In this document: one piece after another, positions 7,960-16,388 of the stretch
How the letters are laid out: each line of letters begins with the position of its first letter
Position numbering within the stretch: the first letter of the stretch is position 1
NCBI GenBank assembly: GCA_017550385.1
Contig: JAFZPJ010000032.1
Location: 1 to 64,000, forward strand
Origin: Clostridiales bacterium
GTDB lineage: Bacteria; Bacillota; Clostridia; Saccharofermentanales; Saccharofermentanaceae
DNA: 64,000 nucleotides
Direction: 5' to 3'
Notes under the pieces: generated by a model
The model's input: the letters and a program-made list of their open reading frames with translations, nothing else
Database searches by the model: none
What the model was told of the DNA's origin: nothing
Translations under genes and position numbers: made by a program

Positions 7960-9570
7960 TTAATTATTCTTATCGTGGATGTTATCAAACCTTAACTTGT
8001 AATCCTCGTTGTGGTCGACGGCCCAGTCTACAGCCCACTCGGACTCGAACAGGACTACCGGCTCGTCGTCTCTGTCGAGAACGAGGAGCGAAGTCGAAGT
8101 AAGCGTCATCTCCTTGGCATCGAACTCGGGAACGTCTGACTTGACCCAGCGCGCAAGGCGGTAGGGAAGGGCAGTCCTGACGATATCTACGTTGTATTCG
8201 GATTTGAGCCTGTACTCCAGGACGTCGAACTGGAGTATGCCGACTACGCCCATGACGTACGTCTCGGTACCGATGCCGGGCTGCTTATAGAGCTGCACGG
8301 CGCCTTCCTGCGAGAGCTGCTCGATGCCTTTGAGGAACTGCTTACGCTTCATGGAATCCTTAGGCTCCACGCGCGCGAAATTCTCGGGCGCGAACACCGG
8401 GATGGGGTCGAACTCGAACTTGCGGTTGGTGGAGATCATCGTGTCTCCGATACGGAAATTGCCCGGATCGAAGATACCGATGATGTCTCCTGCGTATGCG
8501 TCTTCTGCGATCGCCCTGTCCTGCGCCATGAACTGCTGGGGCTGGGCGAGGGTTATCTTCTTGCCGGTGCGCATGAGGTTGACCGACATGTTCTTCTCAT
8601 AGTGTCCCGAACAGATCCTGATGAAAGCCATCCTGTCTCTGTGCGAAGGATCCATGTTGGCCTGGATCTTGAATACGAAGCCCGAGAACATCTCGTCGTC
8701 AGGCTCTATTATGCCGTCCGTAGTGTGGTGCGGGCAGGGTCCCGGAGCCATCTTAAGGAAGTGCCTGAGGAAAGGCTCGACACCGAAGTTCGTGATTGCC
8801 GAACCGAAGAACACGGGTGTGAGCTGACCTGCGAGGACCTTGTCCATGTCGAGCTCGTCGCCGGCCATATCAAGAAGCTCGATATCGGATCTTAAGATCT
8901 CCAGGTGGCCGGGCATGAGCATGGAATCCAGCGCAGGATCGTCTATGCCTGATACGCTCTCGGTTACCATGGATGCACCGTGGTCGTTGTTCTCCTTATC
9001 GAAAAGCATTACGCTCCTCGTCTCCCTCTCATACACGCCCTCGAAATCACCGTCGGTTCCGATAGGCCAGTTGATCGGGACGGACCTGATGCCCAATACC
9101 TTCTCGAGCTCATCCATGAGATCGAACGGGTTCTTGGTGGCACGGTCCATCTTGTTTATGAATGTGAATATCGGGATACCGCGTCTGCGGCAGACCTGGA
9201 AGAGCTTGATCGTCTGTGCCTCGACACCTTTGGCGCCGTCTAAGACCATGACTGCGGCATCGGCTGCGCAGAGGGTACGGTATGTATCCTCGGAGAAGTC
9301 CTGGTGTCCGGGGGTATCGAGGATGTTGATGTGGCAGCCTTCAAACTCGAACTGCATGACGGAAGACGTGACAGAGATACCACGCTTCTTCTCGATCTCC
9401 ATCCAGTCGGAGGTCGCATGGCGTGCGGCCTTCCTTGCCTTTACTGAGCCTGCCTGATGGATAGCGCCTCCGTAAAGAAGCAGCTTCTCCGTGATCGTCG
9501 TTTTACCGGCGTCAGGGTGCGATATTATGGCGAATGTACGGCGTCTTCTGATCTCGCTCTGGTCGTTCAT
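7960..9570 (-). CDS. prfC: Peptide chain release factor 3
   Basis: RF3 is a 536-residue translational GTPase that recycles RF1 and RF2 from ribosomes after peptide release. The P-loop is SHPDAGKTT (about residues 17-25), the switch II motif is DTPGHQDF, and the guanine-specificity motif is NKMD. The spacing and the start (RRRRTFAIISHPDAGKTTITEKLLLYGGAIHQAGSV) are those of PrfC rather than EF-G. Length is normal for the family. A GAGGTT ribosome site lies before the ATG. The gene stands alone, divergent from malQ and convergent with the GH3 gene. The substrates of its action, RF1 (prfA), is encoded 6 kb away. Confidence 0.96.
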   Translation of the reverse strand: MNDQSEIRRRRTFAIISHPDAGKTTITEKLLLYGGAIHQAGSVKARKAARHATSDWMEIEKKRGISVTSSVMQFEFEGCHINILDTPGHQDFSEDTYRTLCAADAAVMVLDGAKGVEAQTIKLFQVCRRRGIPIFTFINKMDRATKNPFDLMDELEKVLGIRSVPINWPIGTDGDFEGVYERETRSVMLFDKENNDHGASMVTESVSGIDDPALDSMLMPGHLEILRSDIELLDMAGDELDMDKVLAGQLTPVFFGSAITNFGVEPFLRHFLKMAPGPCPHHTTDGIIEPDDEMFSGFVFKIQANMDPSHRDRMAFIRICSGHYEKNMSVNLMRTGKKITLAQPQQFMAQDRAIAEDAYAGDIIGIFDPGNFRIGDTMISTNRKFEFDPIPVFAPENFARVEPKDSMKRKQFLKGIEQLSQEGAVQLYKQPGIGTETYVMGVVGILQFDVLEYRLKSEYNVDIVRTALPYRLARWVKSDVPEFDAKEMTLTSTSLLVLDRDDEPVVLFESEWAVDWAVDHNEDYKLRFDNIHDKNN

Positions 9571-9603
9571 TTCTAACCTCGATAATGTATAATGTTATCT
9601 GAC

Positions 9604-9631
9604 TTGGAAAAGCCAAATAATTATATATAAG
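9604..9631 (+). promoter_or_regulatory. Putative promoter of malQ-glpK operon
   Basis: TTGGAA at 9604-9609 and TATAAG at 9626-9631 are separated by 16 bases, about 18 bases before the malQ start. The fit to the vegetative consensus is moderate. Confidence 0.45.
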
Positions 9632-9648
9632 AATGAGAGGGAATACAA

Positions 9649-11280
9649 ATGAGACGCGGTGGTGGAGTGCTTATGCATATCAGTTCGCTTCCCGGTCCGT
9701 TCGGGATCGGAGTCTTCGGCGAGGAGGCAATAGCATTCGCAAAGCAGCTTGCCGGACAGGGAATGAAATACTGGCAGGTGCTTCCTTTCTCTTACCCCGG
9801 TATGGGCAATTCTCCTTATCAGAGCTTCTCGGCATTTGCCGGCAACTGGCTGTTCATAGACCCCAGGAGGCTTATGAAGAGGGGACTTCTCACACCGAAC
9901 GAGGTTGTTGATGCGGAGTATTCGCAGAACAAGTGGAGGATAGATTACGATTACCTGAGGACCTCGAGGGACGAGATGCTCAGGAAGGCTTTTGACAGAT
10001 GTGATGCCAAGACTCTCAAGGAAGTGGACAAGTTCCTTGCAGAGAACCCCTGGGCAGCGGATGTCGCGGCATACCAGACGGTGAAGGACGATAATTTCGG
10101 CAAGCCCTGGTGGGAATGGTCAGACGACCGCCTCAAGAACTACGACCCCAAGGCCGTAGGAGATCTTAAGGGCACGGTCAACTACAAATATCACGCATTC
10201 GTACAGTATCTGTTCGTGACGGAGTGGGCAGAGGTCAAGAAAGAGATCAACGAGCTCGGCATAGCGATCATCGGCGACATGCCGATCTATGTATCCGGTG
10301 ACTCGGCAGATGTCTGGGCTTCAAGAGGACTGTTCAAGATGGCGGATCCTTCCAAGGTCAACAAGCTCCTGTCCGATTACGAGAAGGCTATGGCCAAGTA
10401 TCAGAAGGAGATGCAGAAGGCGGAGAGATCCGGCACGAGCGGCGATGACCTGCCCAAGGAGCCTTCCAAGCCGAAGCCGGAAGCACTTGTTTTCGATAAG
10501 GTCGCAGGCGTACCGCCGGATTATTTCACGGCAGACGGACAGCTCTGGGGCAACCCCATATACGACTGGAAGAAGATGAGATCCACGAACTATTCGTGGT
10601 GGATAAGACGCATCGAGATGAACTTCATGCTCTACGACTATCTGAGGATCGACCACTTCAGGGGATTCTCTTCCTACTGGGAAGTCGATGCGGATGCAGA
10701 GACGGCCAAGAACGGCAAGTGGTGCAAGGGTCCGGGCCTCGAGTTCTTCGATATATTGGACAAGAACGGCGTCGACAGGTCCAGGCTCATCGCAGAAGAC
10801 TTGGGCGAAGCCACACCCGACCTCGCTGAGTTCATGAGCAAGGTTAACATCCCCGGCATGCGCGTAATGGAATTCGCGTTCAATCCCGGCGATGACAGCT
10901 CGTTCATGCCCCACAACTTCAACAGGGACTGCATCGCGTACACCGGTACGCACGATAATAACACGCTCTTAGGCTGGCTCTGGGACTGCCCGGAGAATGT
11001 TCGCAACTTCTGTCTGGAATACTGCGGTTTTACCGGCGACAACTGGGGCGACGGCGGCACGAGGAGCGCTTCCTGCCGCGCGATAATCAAGACTCTGTGG
11101 ATGAGCCACGCCGCGGTAGCGATCATCCCCATCCAGGATATGCTGGGCTACGGCGGAGATACAAGGATGAACACTCCCGGCACGCCGACAGGCAACTGGG
11201 CAGTCAGGTTCACCAAGGAAGATCTCGATTCAATCGATAACGAATGGTACAGGAATCTTAACAGACTCTATTACAGGTGA
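9649..11280 (+). CDS. malQ: 4-alpha-glucanotransferase (amylomaltase)
   Basis: This 543-residue GH77 enzyme transfers alpha-1,4-glucan segments and releases glucose during maltodextrin or glycogen use. The N-terminus (GGGVLMHISSLPGPFGIG) and QVLPFSYPGMGNSPYQSFSAFAGN are diagnostic. The catalytic nucleophile is Asp335 in LRIDHFRG, the acid/base is Glu383 in LIAEDLG, and the third acid lies in TGTHDNNT. One oddity is a charged, Lys-rich helical insertion at about residues 232-280 before VAGVPPDYF, where most members have a short loop. The AGAGGGA site fits the ATG at 9649. The gene overlaps or abuts glpK. Confidence 0.95.
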   Translation: MRRGGGVLMHISSLPGPFGIGVFGEEAIAFAKQLAGQGMKYWQVLPFSYPGMGNSPYQSFSAFAGNWLFIDPRRLMKRGLLTPNEVVDAEYSQNKWRIDYDYLRTSRDEMLRKAFDRCDAKTLKEVDKFLAENPWAADVAAYQTVKDDNFGKPWWEWSDDRLKNYDPKAVGDLKGTVNYKYHAFVQYLFVTEWAEVKKEINELGIAIIGDMPIYVSGDSADVWASRGLFKMADPSKVNKLLSDYEKAMAKYQKEMQKAERSGTSGDDLPKEPSKPKPEALVFDKVAGVPPDYFTADGQLWGNPIYDWKKMRSTNYSWWIRRIEMNFMLYDYLRIDHFRGFSSYWEVDADAETAKNGKWCKGPGLEFFDILDKNGVDRSRLIAEDLGEATPDLAEFMSKVNIPGMRVMEFAFNPGDDSSFMPHNFNRDCIAYTGTHDNNTLLGWLWDCPENVRNFCLEYCGFTGDNWGDGGTRSASCRAIIKTLWMSHAAVAIIPIQDMLGYGGDTRMNTPGTPTGNWAVRFTKEDLDSIDNEWYRNLNRLYYR

Positions 11281-11285
11281 TGGCC

Positions 11286-12824
11286 ATGGATTACATTCTT
11301 TGCATCGATCAGGGCACAACGTCGACCAAAGCTTTCCTGCTTGATCAGGAGGGCGTCCTTACCAAGGGATTCCACAAGGAGTTCGCACAGCACTATCCCC
11401 AGCCGGGATGGGTGTCCCACGATGCGGAGGAGATCTATTCTTCCGTGCTCTGCGCCGTCGCAGGCGTCTTAAGGGAGCACCCCGAAGCAATAGGCCATAT
11501 CGCGGCGATGGGCCTCACCAACCAAAGAGAGACCACACTCGCTTTTACAAAGGACGGCAAGCCCGTCACGGAGGCGATCGTCTGGCAGTGCAGAAGGACT
11601 TCCGATATATGCAGAAGACCTGAGATAAGGCAGGAAGACAGATACATAAGCGAGGTCACCGGCCTCAAGGTCGACCCTTACTTCTCCGCCACGAAAATGC
11701 TCTGGCTCTTCGAGAACAACGAAGGCCTGAAGGCGCGTGCGGAAGCAGGCGAGGTATACCTGTCTACTATTGACGGCTTTCTCGTATGCAGGCTTACGGC
11801 AGGAGCATCCTTTGCTTCCGACTATTCCAACTGCTCGAGGACCATGCTCTTCGATATAGCAAAGAAAGACTACGACGAGCACCTGTTAGAGCTCTTCGGC
11901 ATCCCGAGGATCGCACTGGCAAAGCCGCAGGAGTCCTGCTCTGATTACGGCGCCATCGAGATCAGGGAAGCAGACATCAAGGCTGCAGGTCTTGGCGAAG
12001 AAGACAAGGTCAATCTCATGAGCCTTAACGGCGTTCATATCACGGGCGTGATCGGCGATCAGCCGGCAGCACTTCTGGGACAGAATGCGATCCACGAAGG
12101 AGAGTCCAAGACCACCTACGGTACGGGATCGTTCACTCTCATGAATCTCGGTGAAGCGCCTGTGTTCTCCAAGAACGGCCTTCTCACTTCGTGCGCATGG
12201 TCATACAAGGGCGTTACGACATATGCCCTTGAAGGAAGCATCTTCCAGGCAGGCTCGGTCATAAGCTGGCTCAAAGATGAGATGCAGATGATAGATTCAC
12301 CTTCTGACTGCGATAAGTTCTGCGAGTCCATAGAAGATACCGGCGGAGTATATCTCGTCCCGGCTTTTACCGGCCTCGGCGCTCCTTACTGGAAGCCCGA
12401 TGCGAGAGGCGTTCTTACCGGCCTTACAAGAGGCACCGGAAGAGCGCAGATCATCCGTGCCGGAGTCGAGTCCATAGCATACCAGGTCACTGAGCTCGTT
12501 AATCTCATGACTGACGATACAGGCATCAAGGCAAAGCAGATGAAGGTCGACGGCGGAGTGTGCGCTAGTTCGTTCCTCATGCAGCTGCAGTCTGATCTTC
12601 TCGGTGTAACGATCACCCGCGCCGCAAGCGATGAGATGACCGCAAAGGGCGCCGGCCTTGCTGCGGGGATAGCCTGCGGAATGTTCAGCTCCATAGATGA
12701 TACCGGCAGGTTCTACGAAGCCGGCAGGAAGTACGATCCTTCAATGTCCGCTTTTGAAGTGGCATCCAAGATGGACGGTTACCGCAACGCCGTCCGTGCG
12801 ACTCTTGTAACGGGAAACGACTAG
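11286..12824 (+). CDS. glpK: Glycerol kinase
   Basis: This 512-residue FGGY-family sugar kinase phosphorylates glycerol to glycerol-3-phosphate using ATP. The start MDYILCIDQGTTSTKAFLLD holds the phosphate-1 motif, and GLTNQRETT, TYGTGSFTLMNLG and VDGGVCASSFLMQ are typical of GlpK. The second FGGY signature region (GLGAPYWKPDARG) is present. ATG 11286 fits the usual GlpK N-terminus and has AGGTGA six bases upstream. GTG 11277 and ATG 11280 are alternative in-frame starts overlapping the malQ stop, so the two genes are translationally coupled. No facilitator or dehydrogenase gene is nearby. A different polyol kinase is less likely. Confidence 0.87.
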   Translation: MDYILCIDQGTTSTKAFLLDQEGVLTKGFHKEFAQHYPQPGWVSHDAEEIYSSVLCAVAGVLREHPEAIGHIAAMGLTNQRETTLAFTKDGKPVTEAIVWQCRRTSDICRRPEIRQEDRYISEVTGLKVDPYFSATKMLWLFENNEGLKARAEAGEVYLSTIDGFLVCRLTAGASFASDYSNCSRTMLFDIAKKDYDEHLLELFGIPRIALAKPQESCSDYGAIEIREADIKAAGLGEEDKVNLMSLNGVHITGVIGDQPAALLGQNAIHEGESKTTYGTGSFTLMNLGEAPVFSKNGLLTSCAWSYKGVTTYALEGSIFQAGSVISWLKDEMQMIDSPSDCDKFCESIEDTGGVYLVPAFTGLGAPYWKPDARGVLTGLTRGTGRAQIIRAGVESIAYQVTELVNLMTDDTGIKAKQMKVDGGVCASSFLMQLQSDLLGVTITRAASDEMTAKGAGLAAGIACGMFSSIDDTGRFYEAGRKYDPSMSAFEVASKMDGYRNAVRATLVTGND

Positions 12825-12833
12825 GGAGCACAC

Positions 12834-13763
12834 ATGGTCCAGGTCTATATCGTCTTTTTTAAGATATCGGTATTCATGCTGCTCGGTTTTATCCTCAATA
12901 AGACCAGGGTAATAGACATGCGTGCCGAGAAGACTCTCATCGAGATCCTTCTCAAGGCGGTACTTCCGTTCTCGATAATCGCATCGAGCCAGTATACCTT
13001 CACGGGTGAAGCTCTGGCAGGCATCTTAGCGGTCGGGATAATGGGCGCCGTCTACTATGCGGTATCGCTCTTTGTCATCAGGCTCATCCTGTCGCACACG
13101 AAGATACAGGAAGCCGACAGCCGCATCATGACTACCTGCATGGTCTTTGCCAACACGGGCTTTATCGGATTCCCGCTGATGGAATCACTTTACGGCGATT
13201 ACGGCCTTCTTCTCGCGGCTATCTTCAATCTCGTGTACAACATGTTCTTCTACACATACGGTGCGCACCTGCTCTCGAGGCAGCCGCACTTCAAGATATC
13301 GGAGATGTTTACGAGCACCGTGTCGATCGCATCGGTGCTTGCGCTTATCCTTTTCGCGGTGCCGTGGAGGATGCCTGTCTTTATTCATGAGACGATAAGT
13401 CTTGTCGGAGACATGACGGTCCCTCTGGCGATGATGATAATGGGTTCTATGCTCGCGGGGATCAGCCCCGGCAAAGTGTTTGCGGATCCGAAGCAGTATG
13501 CGGTGTCTTTCGTAAGACTCCTGCTGCTTCCGGCGCTCGTTATGTTAGCAGTGTGGGGAGTGTCGCACCTAATGCCGCTCTCCCACGAGGTAAAGTGCGT
13601 CACGGTCCTTATGTGCGCGCTGCCCTGCGGAAGCATGAACGTAATGTATTCCGAGAAATACAACACCGCTCCCGAATTCTGCGCGAGGACGGTAGCGCTG
13701 TCGATGGTATTCATGATGGCAACCCTGCTCCTATGGACAGGTGTAACTAATACGGTTTTCTGA
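12834..13763 (+). CDS. AEC-family (auxin efflux carrier-like) transporter
   Basis: This 309-residue inner-membrane carrier has about ten hydrophobic segments and an internal two-fold repeat. The start (VYIVFFKISVFMLLGFILNKTRVID) and the ANTGFIGFPLMESLYG motif match the AEC family, whose bacterial members transport small organic acids such as malate. A GGGAG site lies just after the glpK stop, so it belongs to the malQ-glpK transcription unit. The substrate cannot be deduced. Confidence 0.85.
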   Translation: MVQVYIVFFKISVFMLLGFILNKTRVIDMRAEKTLIEILLKAVLPFSIIASSQYTFTGEALAGILAVGIMGAVYYAVSLFVIRLILSHTKIQEADSRIMTTCMVFANTGFIGFPLMESLYGDYGLLLAAIFNLVYNMFFYTYGAHLLSRQPHFKISEMFTSTVSIASVLALILFAVPWRMPVFIHETISLVGDMTVPLAMMIMGSMLAGISPGKVFADPKQYAVSFVRLLLLPALVMLAVWGVSHLMPLSHEVKCVTVLMCALPCGSMNVMYSEKYNTAPEFCARTVALSMVFMMATLLLWTGVTNTVF

Positions 13764-13773
13764 GGTGAAGTGA

Positions 13774-14502
13774 ATGGAGATCGAGAGGATCGAGAACAAA
13801 GAACTGGTAGAGATCATGGGCAAGGTACGCGAATCCGGTACCGAGAAGAACATGATAGAACTCTTAAGGCAGGCCGCAGGTGCGACGTTGCTCGTGCCTG
13901 TTGACGGCGATGAAGGCAGCTACAGCTTCCATGCCGTGGCCGGTTCCGAAGGAAAGAAATACATGGCGGTCTATTCCGACTCCGACAGCTTCGAAGTCGC
14001 TTTCGAGGGCAAGCCTTACAAGCAGAAGGGAGTCACCGCAGGTTTTGCCGATATCCTCGATGTTGTCATGTCACCGAAAATGGGTCTCGACGGATTCGTC
14101 ATCAATCCCGGCGTGGAGAACATCCTGTTCGGCAAGGACATGCTGAAGATAATAGCGCAGCAGATGGACATCGGAGGAGACGATACGGCGAAGGTCGGAG
14201 AGCCCGACCATTATCCCGAGCAGCTTAAGGGCAAGCTCGAAGAGTACCTTCTCGATGCGCCTTCCGTAAAGAGCATATGGGTAAGACTGCTCAAGGAGAA
14301 TCACACCGAGGTACTGCGCTGGATGATCGTCATCGACACCGAACTCGAAGGCGATGAGCTTATGTATCAGACGGAGACATTAAAGAACTTCGTAAAGCCG
14401 TATCTCGACGGCATGGATGCGCTCGTATTCTCTTCAAAGGAAGAGTTTGCACAGCAGGTAATAAAGGGTGTAAAGCCCTTTGCAGGTGAAGGCAGCAACT
14501 GA
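13774..14502 (+). CDS. SseB-family protein
   Basis: This 242-residue soluble protein has an N-terminal SseB domain (about 20-125, including GEKKYMAVYSD-like and PKMGLDGFVINPG blocks). A C-terminal SseB_C-like region (about 150-240) contains LRWMIVIDTELEG. SseB was named for serine sensitivity in E. coli; the molecular function is unknown, and similar domains occur in secretion and toxin loci. The ribosome site is GAGGTGAAG. Its stop overlaps the start of the next gene (TGATG), so the two are likely coupled. Confidence 0.7.
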   Translation: MEIERIENKELVEIMGKVRESGTEKNMIELLRQAAGATLLVPVDGDEGSYSFHAVAGSEGKKYMAVYSDSDSFEVAFEGKPYKQKGVTAGFADILDVVMSPKMGLDGFVINPGVENILFGKDMLKIIAQQMDIGGDDTAKVGEPDHYPEQLKGKLEEYLLDAPSVKSIWVRLLKENHTEVLRWMIVIDTELEGDELMYQTETLKNFVKPYLDGMDALVFSSKEEFAQQVIKGVKPFAGEGSN

Positions 14503-15284
14503 TGGAACGCAGGAAGGGATACATAGTTGTCATAGCCGCGGCGGCAGCTTTCCTGCTGTTGATCACAGGCTTGATGCTCAATGCCGCTTCACGCAAGAAA
14601 CAGACCATAAGCCTCGCTAACCAGGCATCATATGCAGCGGAGAAACTGAGCACAAGAGATGATCTCATGATCTACTGGATAGGGACATTTCCTCCGGAAC
14701 TGGCGGGAATATCCGATGTGGTAACCGTCATAAATCCCGGCGAGATCACCGAGGAGAACATGCCGATCAAGTATTCGTCGTTCAAATCTACCGAATACGA
14801 TGAATTCGGCAATGTCGTAAATGAGATCGTCCCCAGGGACTACAAGGACAACATGATAATCATCATCAGCAATGTCGGCATGATAACGGATGCCGAGAAG
14901 GACGTGCTCCTCAACTGCATCGCACAGAACAATGTGCCCGTGCTCGCGATAGGCAGGAGTTCGATCACGCTCATAAGGCGCACGCTGATGTATACGGACG
15001 GCGTCTTTGAACAGGACGATTCTTTCTACTACAAGCTCGGCGAGGGCTATAAGGATCATGTCCTTGATAATGCTGCGATAACCGCAGGAGGAGACGAGTA
15101 CGCGCTCGAGCTCTGTGAATACCTGTATTCGCTGTTCTACGATGACGCGGAAGAGATAGAGACGACCGCCGCTGAGACAACGCTTACGGAGACTACGCAG
15201 AACCCTTTCTTCTTTGATGAGACCGAGGCAGTTGAAGTTACGCCTGAGGTAACTCCGGAAATGGAATCCGGAAGCGCAATGTGA
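14502..15284 (+). CDS. Membrane-anchored protein of unknown function
   Basis: I do not recognise this 260-residue protein. It has one N-terminal membrane helix (about 7-27) after MERRKG, so the rest is probably outside the cell. The body holds hydrophobic strands and helices (MIIIISNVGMITDAEKDVLLNCIAQNNVPVLAI), reminiscent of a Rossmann-like fold. The tail (about 218-260) is rich in Thr, Glu and Pro (TTAAETTLTETT). Its ATG overlaps the stop of the SseB-like gene, and prfA follows 15 bases later. Confidence 0.6.
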   Translation: MERRKGYIVVIAAAAAFLLLITGLMLNAASRKKQTISLANQASYAAEKLSTRDDLMIYWIGTFPPELAGISDVVTVINPGEITEENMPIKYSSFKSTEYDEFGNVVNEIVPRDYKDNMIIIISNVGMITDAEKDVLLNCIAQNNVPVLAIGRSSITLIRRTLMYTDGVFEQDDSFYYKLGEGYKDHVLDNAAITAGGDEYALELCEYLYSLFYDDAEEIETTAAETTLTETTQNPFFFDETEAVEVTPEVTPEMESGSAM

Positions 15285-15299
15285 TAGGTTATACGGAAT

Positions 15300-16388
15300 A
15301 TGGCAATAGACAAGAGTAAGACAAACAGGATCAAAGAAAGATATGAGGAACTGACGGGTACGCTTGCTGACCCGGCGGTTGCTTCGGATCCCGCCACATA
15401 TGCAAAGTATTCCAAGGAACTCGCACAGCTTACGCCCCAGGTAGGCGCCATTGAAAAGTACGAGGCATGCCAAAAGGAGATAGAAGATCTCCTTGAGCTC
15501 CTGGATTCGCCGGATGTCCAGCACGATCCCGAGATGAAGGAGATGGCCACCAGAGACCTTGCTGCGGCAAAGGATGATCTCGAACTGCTCGAGAAGGAAC
15601 TCATGGTCTATCTGGCGCCGAAGGATCCCAGGGACGGCAGATCCGTCGTGCTCGAGATAAGAGCAGGTGCAGGCGGTGAAGAATCGGCGCTCTTTGCAGG
15701 CGACCTCCTCAAGATGTACAAGAGTTATGCCGCAAGATACGGATGGACGGTGACTGACATCGAATCGAGTCCCACGGAGCTCGGCGGGTATCAGAAAGTC
15801 GTCGTGGAAGTCGACGGAGCAGGCGCATACAGCAGGCTCAAGTTCGAGAGCGGCGTACACCGTGTTCAGCGTGTTCCCGTTACTGAGTCCGGCGGCAGAG
15901 TGCATACCTCGACTGCGACTGTCGCGGTGCTTCCGGAAGCTGACAGCACAGAGGTCCGGATCGACCCCAAGGATCTGAGGATAGATATATTCAGATCTTC
16001 AGGTGCGGGCGGACAGCATATCAACAAGACATCATCGGCCATAAGGATCACGCACCTCCCGTCGGGACTTGTCGTGACCTGCCAGGATGAGAGATCGCAG
16101 TTCCAGAATAAAGAGAAGGCGATGGCCGTGCTCCAGAGCCGTTTGTGGGCGATCGCAAACCAGGGAGATCTCGATGCCGAGAATTCCGAGAGAAGATCTC
16201 AGGTCGGAACGGGTGACAGATCAGAGAGGATCAGGACGTACAATTACCATCAGGGAAGAGTAACGGATCACAGGATAGGTCTTACGCTCTACAGGCTCGA
16301 GGAGATCCTCGCAGGTGATCTCGATGAGATAGTGGATGCACTTACTTTGGCCAAGGCGGCAGAAGAGGAAAAGAATGGAACGGATTAA
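15300..16388 (+). CDS. prfA: Peptide chain release factor 1
   Basis: RF1 (362 residues) recognises UAA and UAG and triggers peptide release. The GGQ motif that reaches the peptidyl transferase centre is in SSGAGGQHINKT. The stop-codon tripeptide of RF1 type (PxT) is PVT in HRVQRVPVTESGGRVHT. Length and both motifs separate it from RF2. The upstream ribosome site is weak (CGGAA). The gene ends inside the start of the sua5 fusion gene, with a 14-base overlap. Confidence 0.96.
   Translation: MAIDKSKTNRIKERYEELTGTLADPAVASDPATYAKYSKELAQLTPQVGAIEKYEACQKEIEDLLELLDSPDVQHDPEMKEMATRDLAAAKDDLELLEKELMVYLAPKDPRDGRSVVLEIRAGAGGEESALFAGDLLKMYKSYAARYGWTVTDIESSPTELGGYQKVVVEVDGAGAYSRLKFESGVHRVQRVPVTESGGRVHTSTATVAVLPEADSTEVRIDPKDLRIDIFRSSGAGGQHINKTSSAIRITHLPSGLVVTCQDERSQFQNKEKAMAVLQSRLWAIANQGDLDAENSERRSQVGTGDRSERIRTYNYHQGRVTDHRIGLTLYRLEEILAGDLDEIVDALTLAKAAEEEKNGTD

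Noticed and set aside
14628..15905. Long minus-strand frame of 425 codons opposite the unknown membrane protein and prfA
   Set aside because: It is antisense to a clear prfA, has no family-like motifs, and is explained by codon bias of the coding strand.
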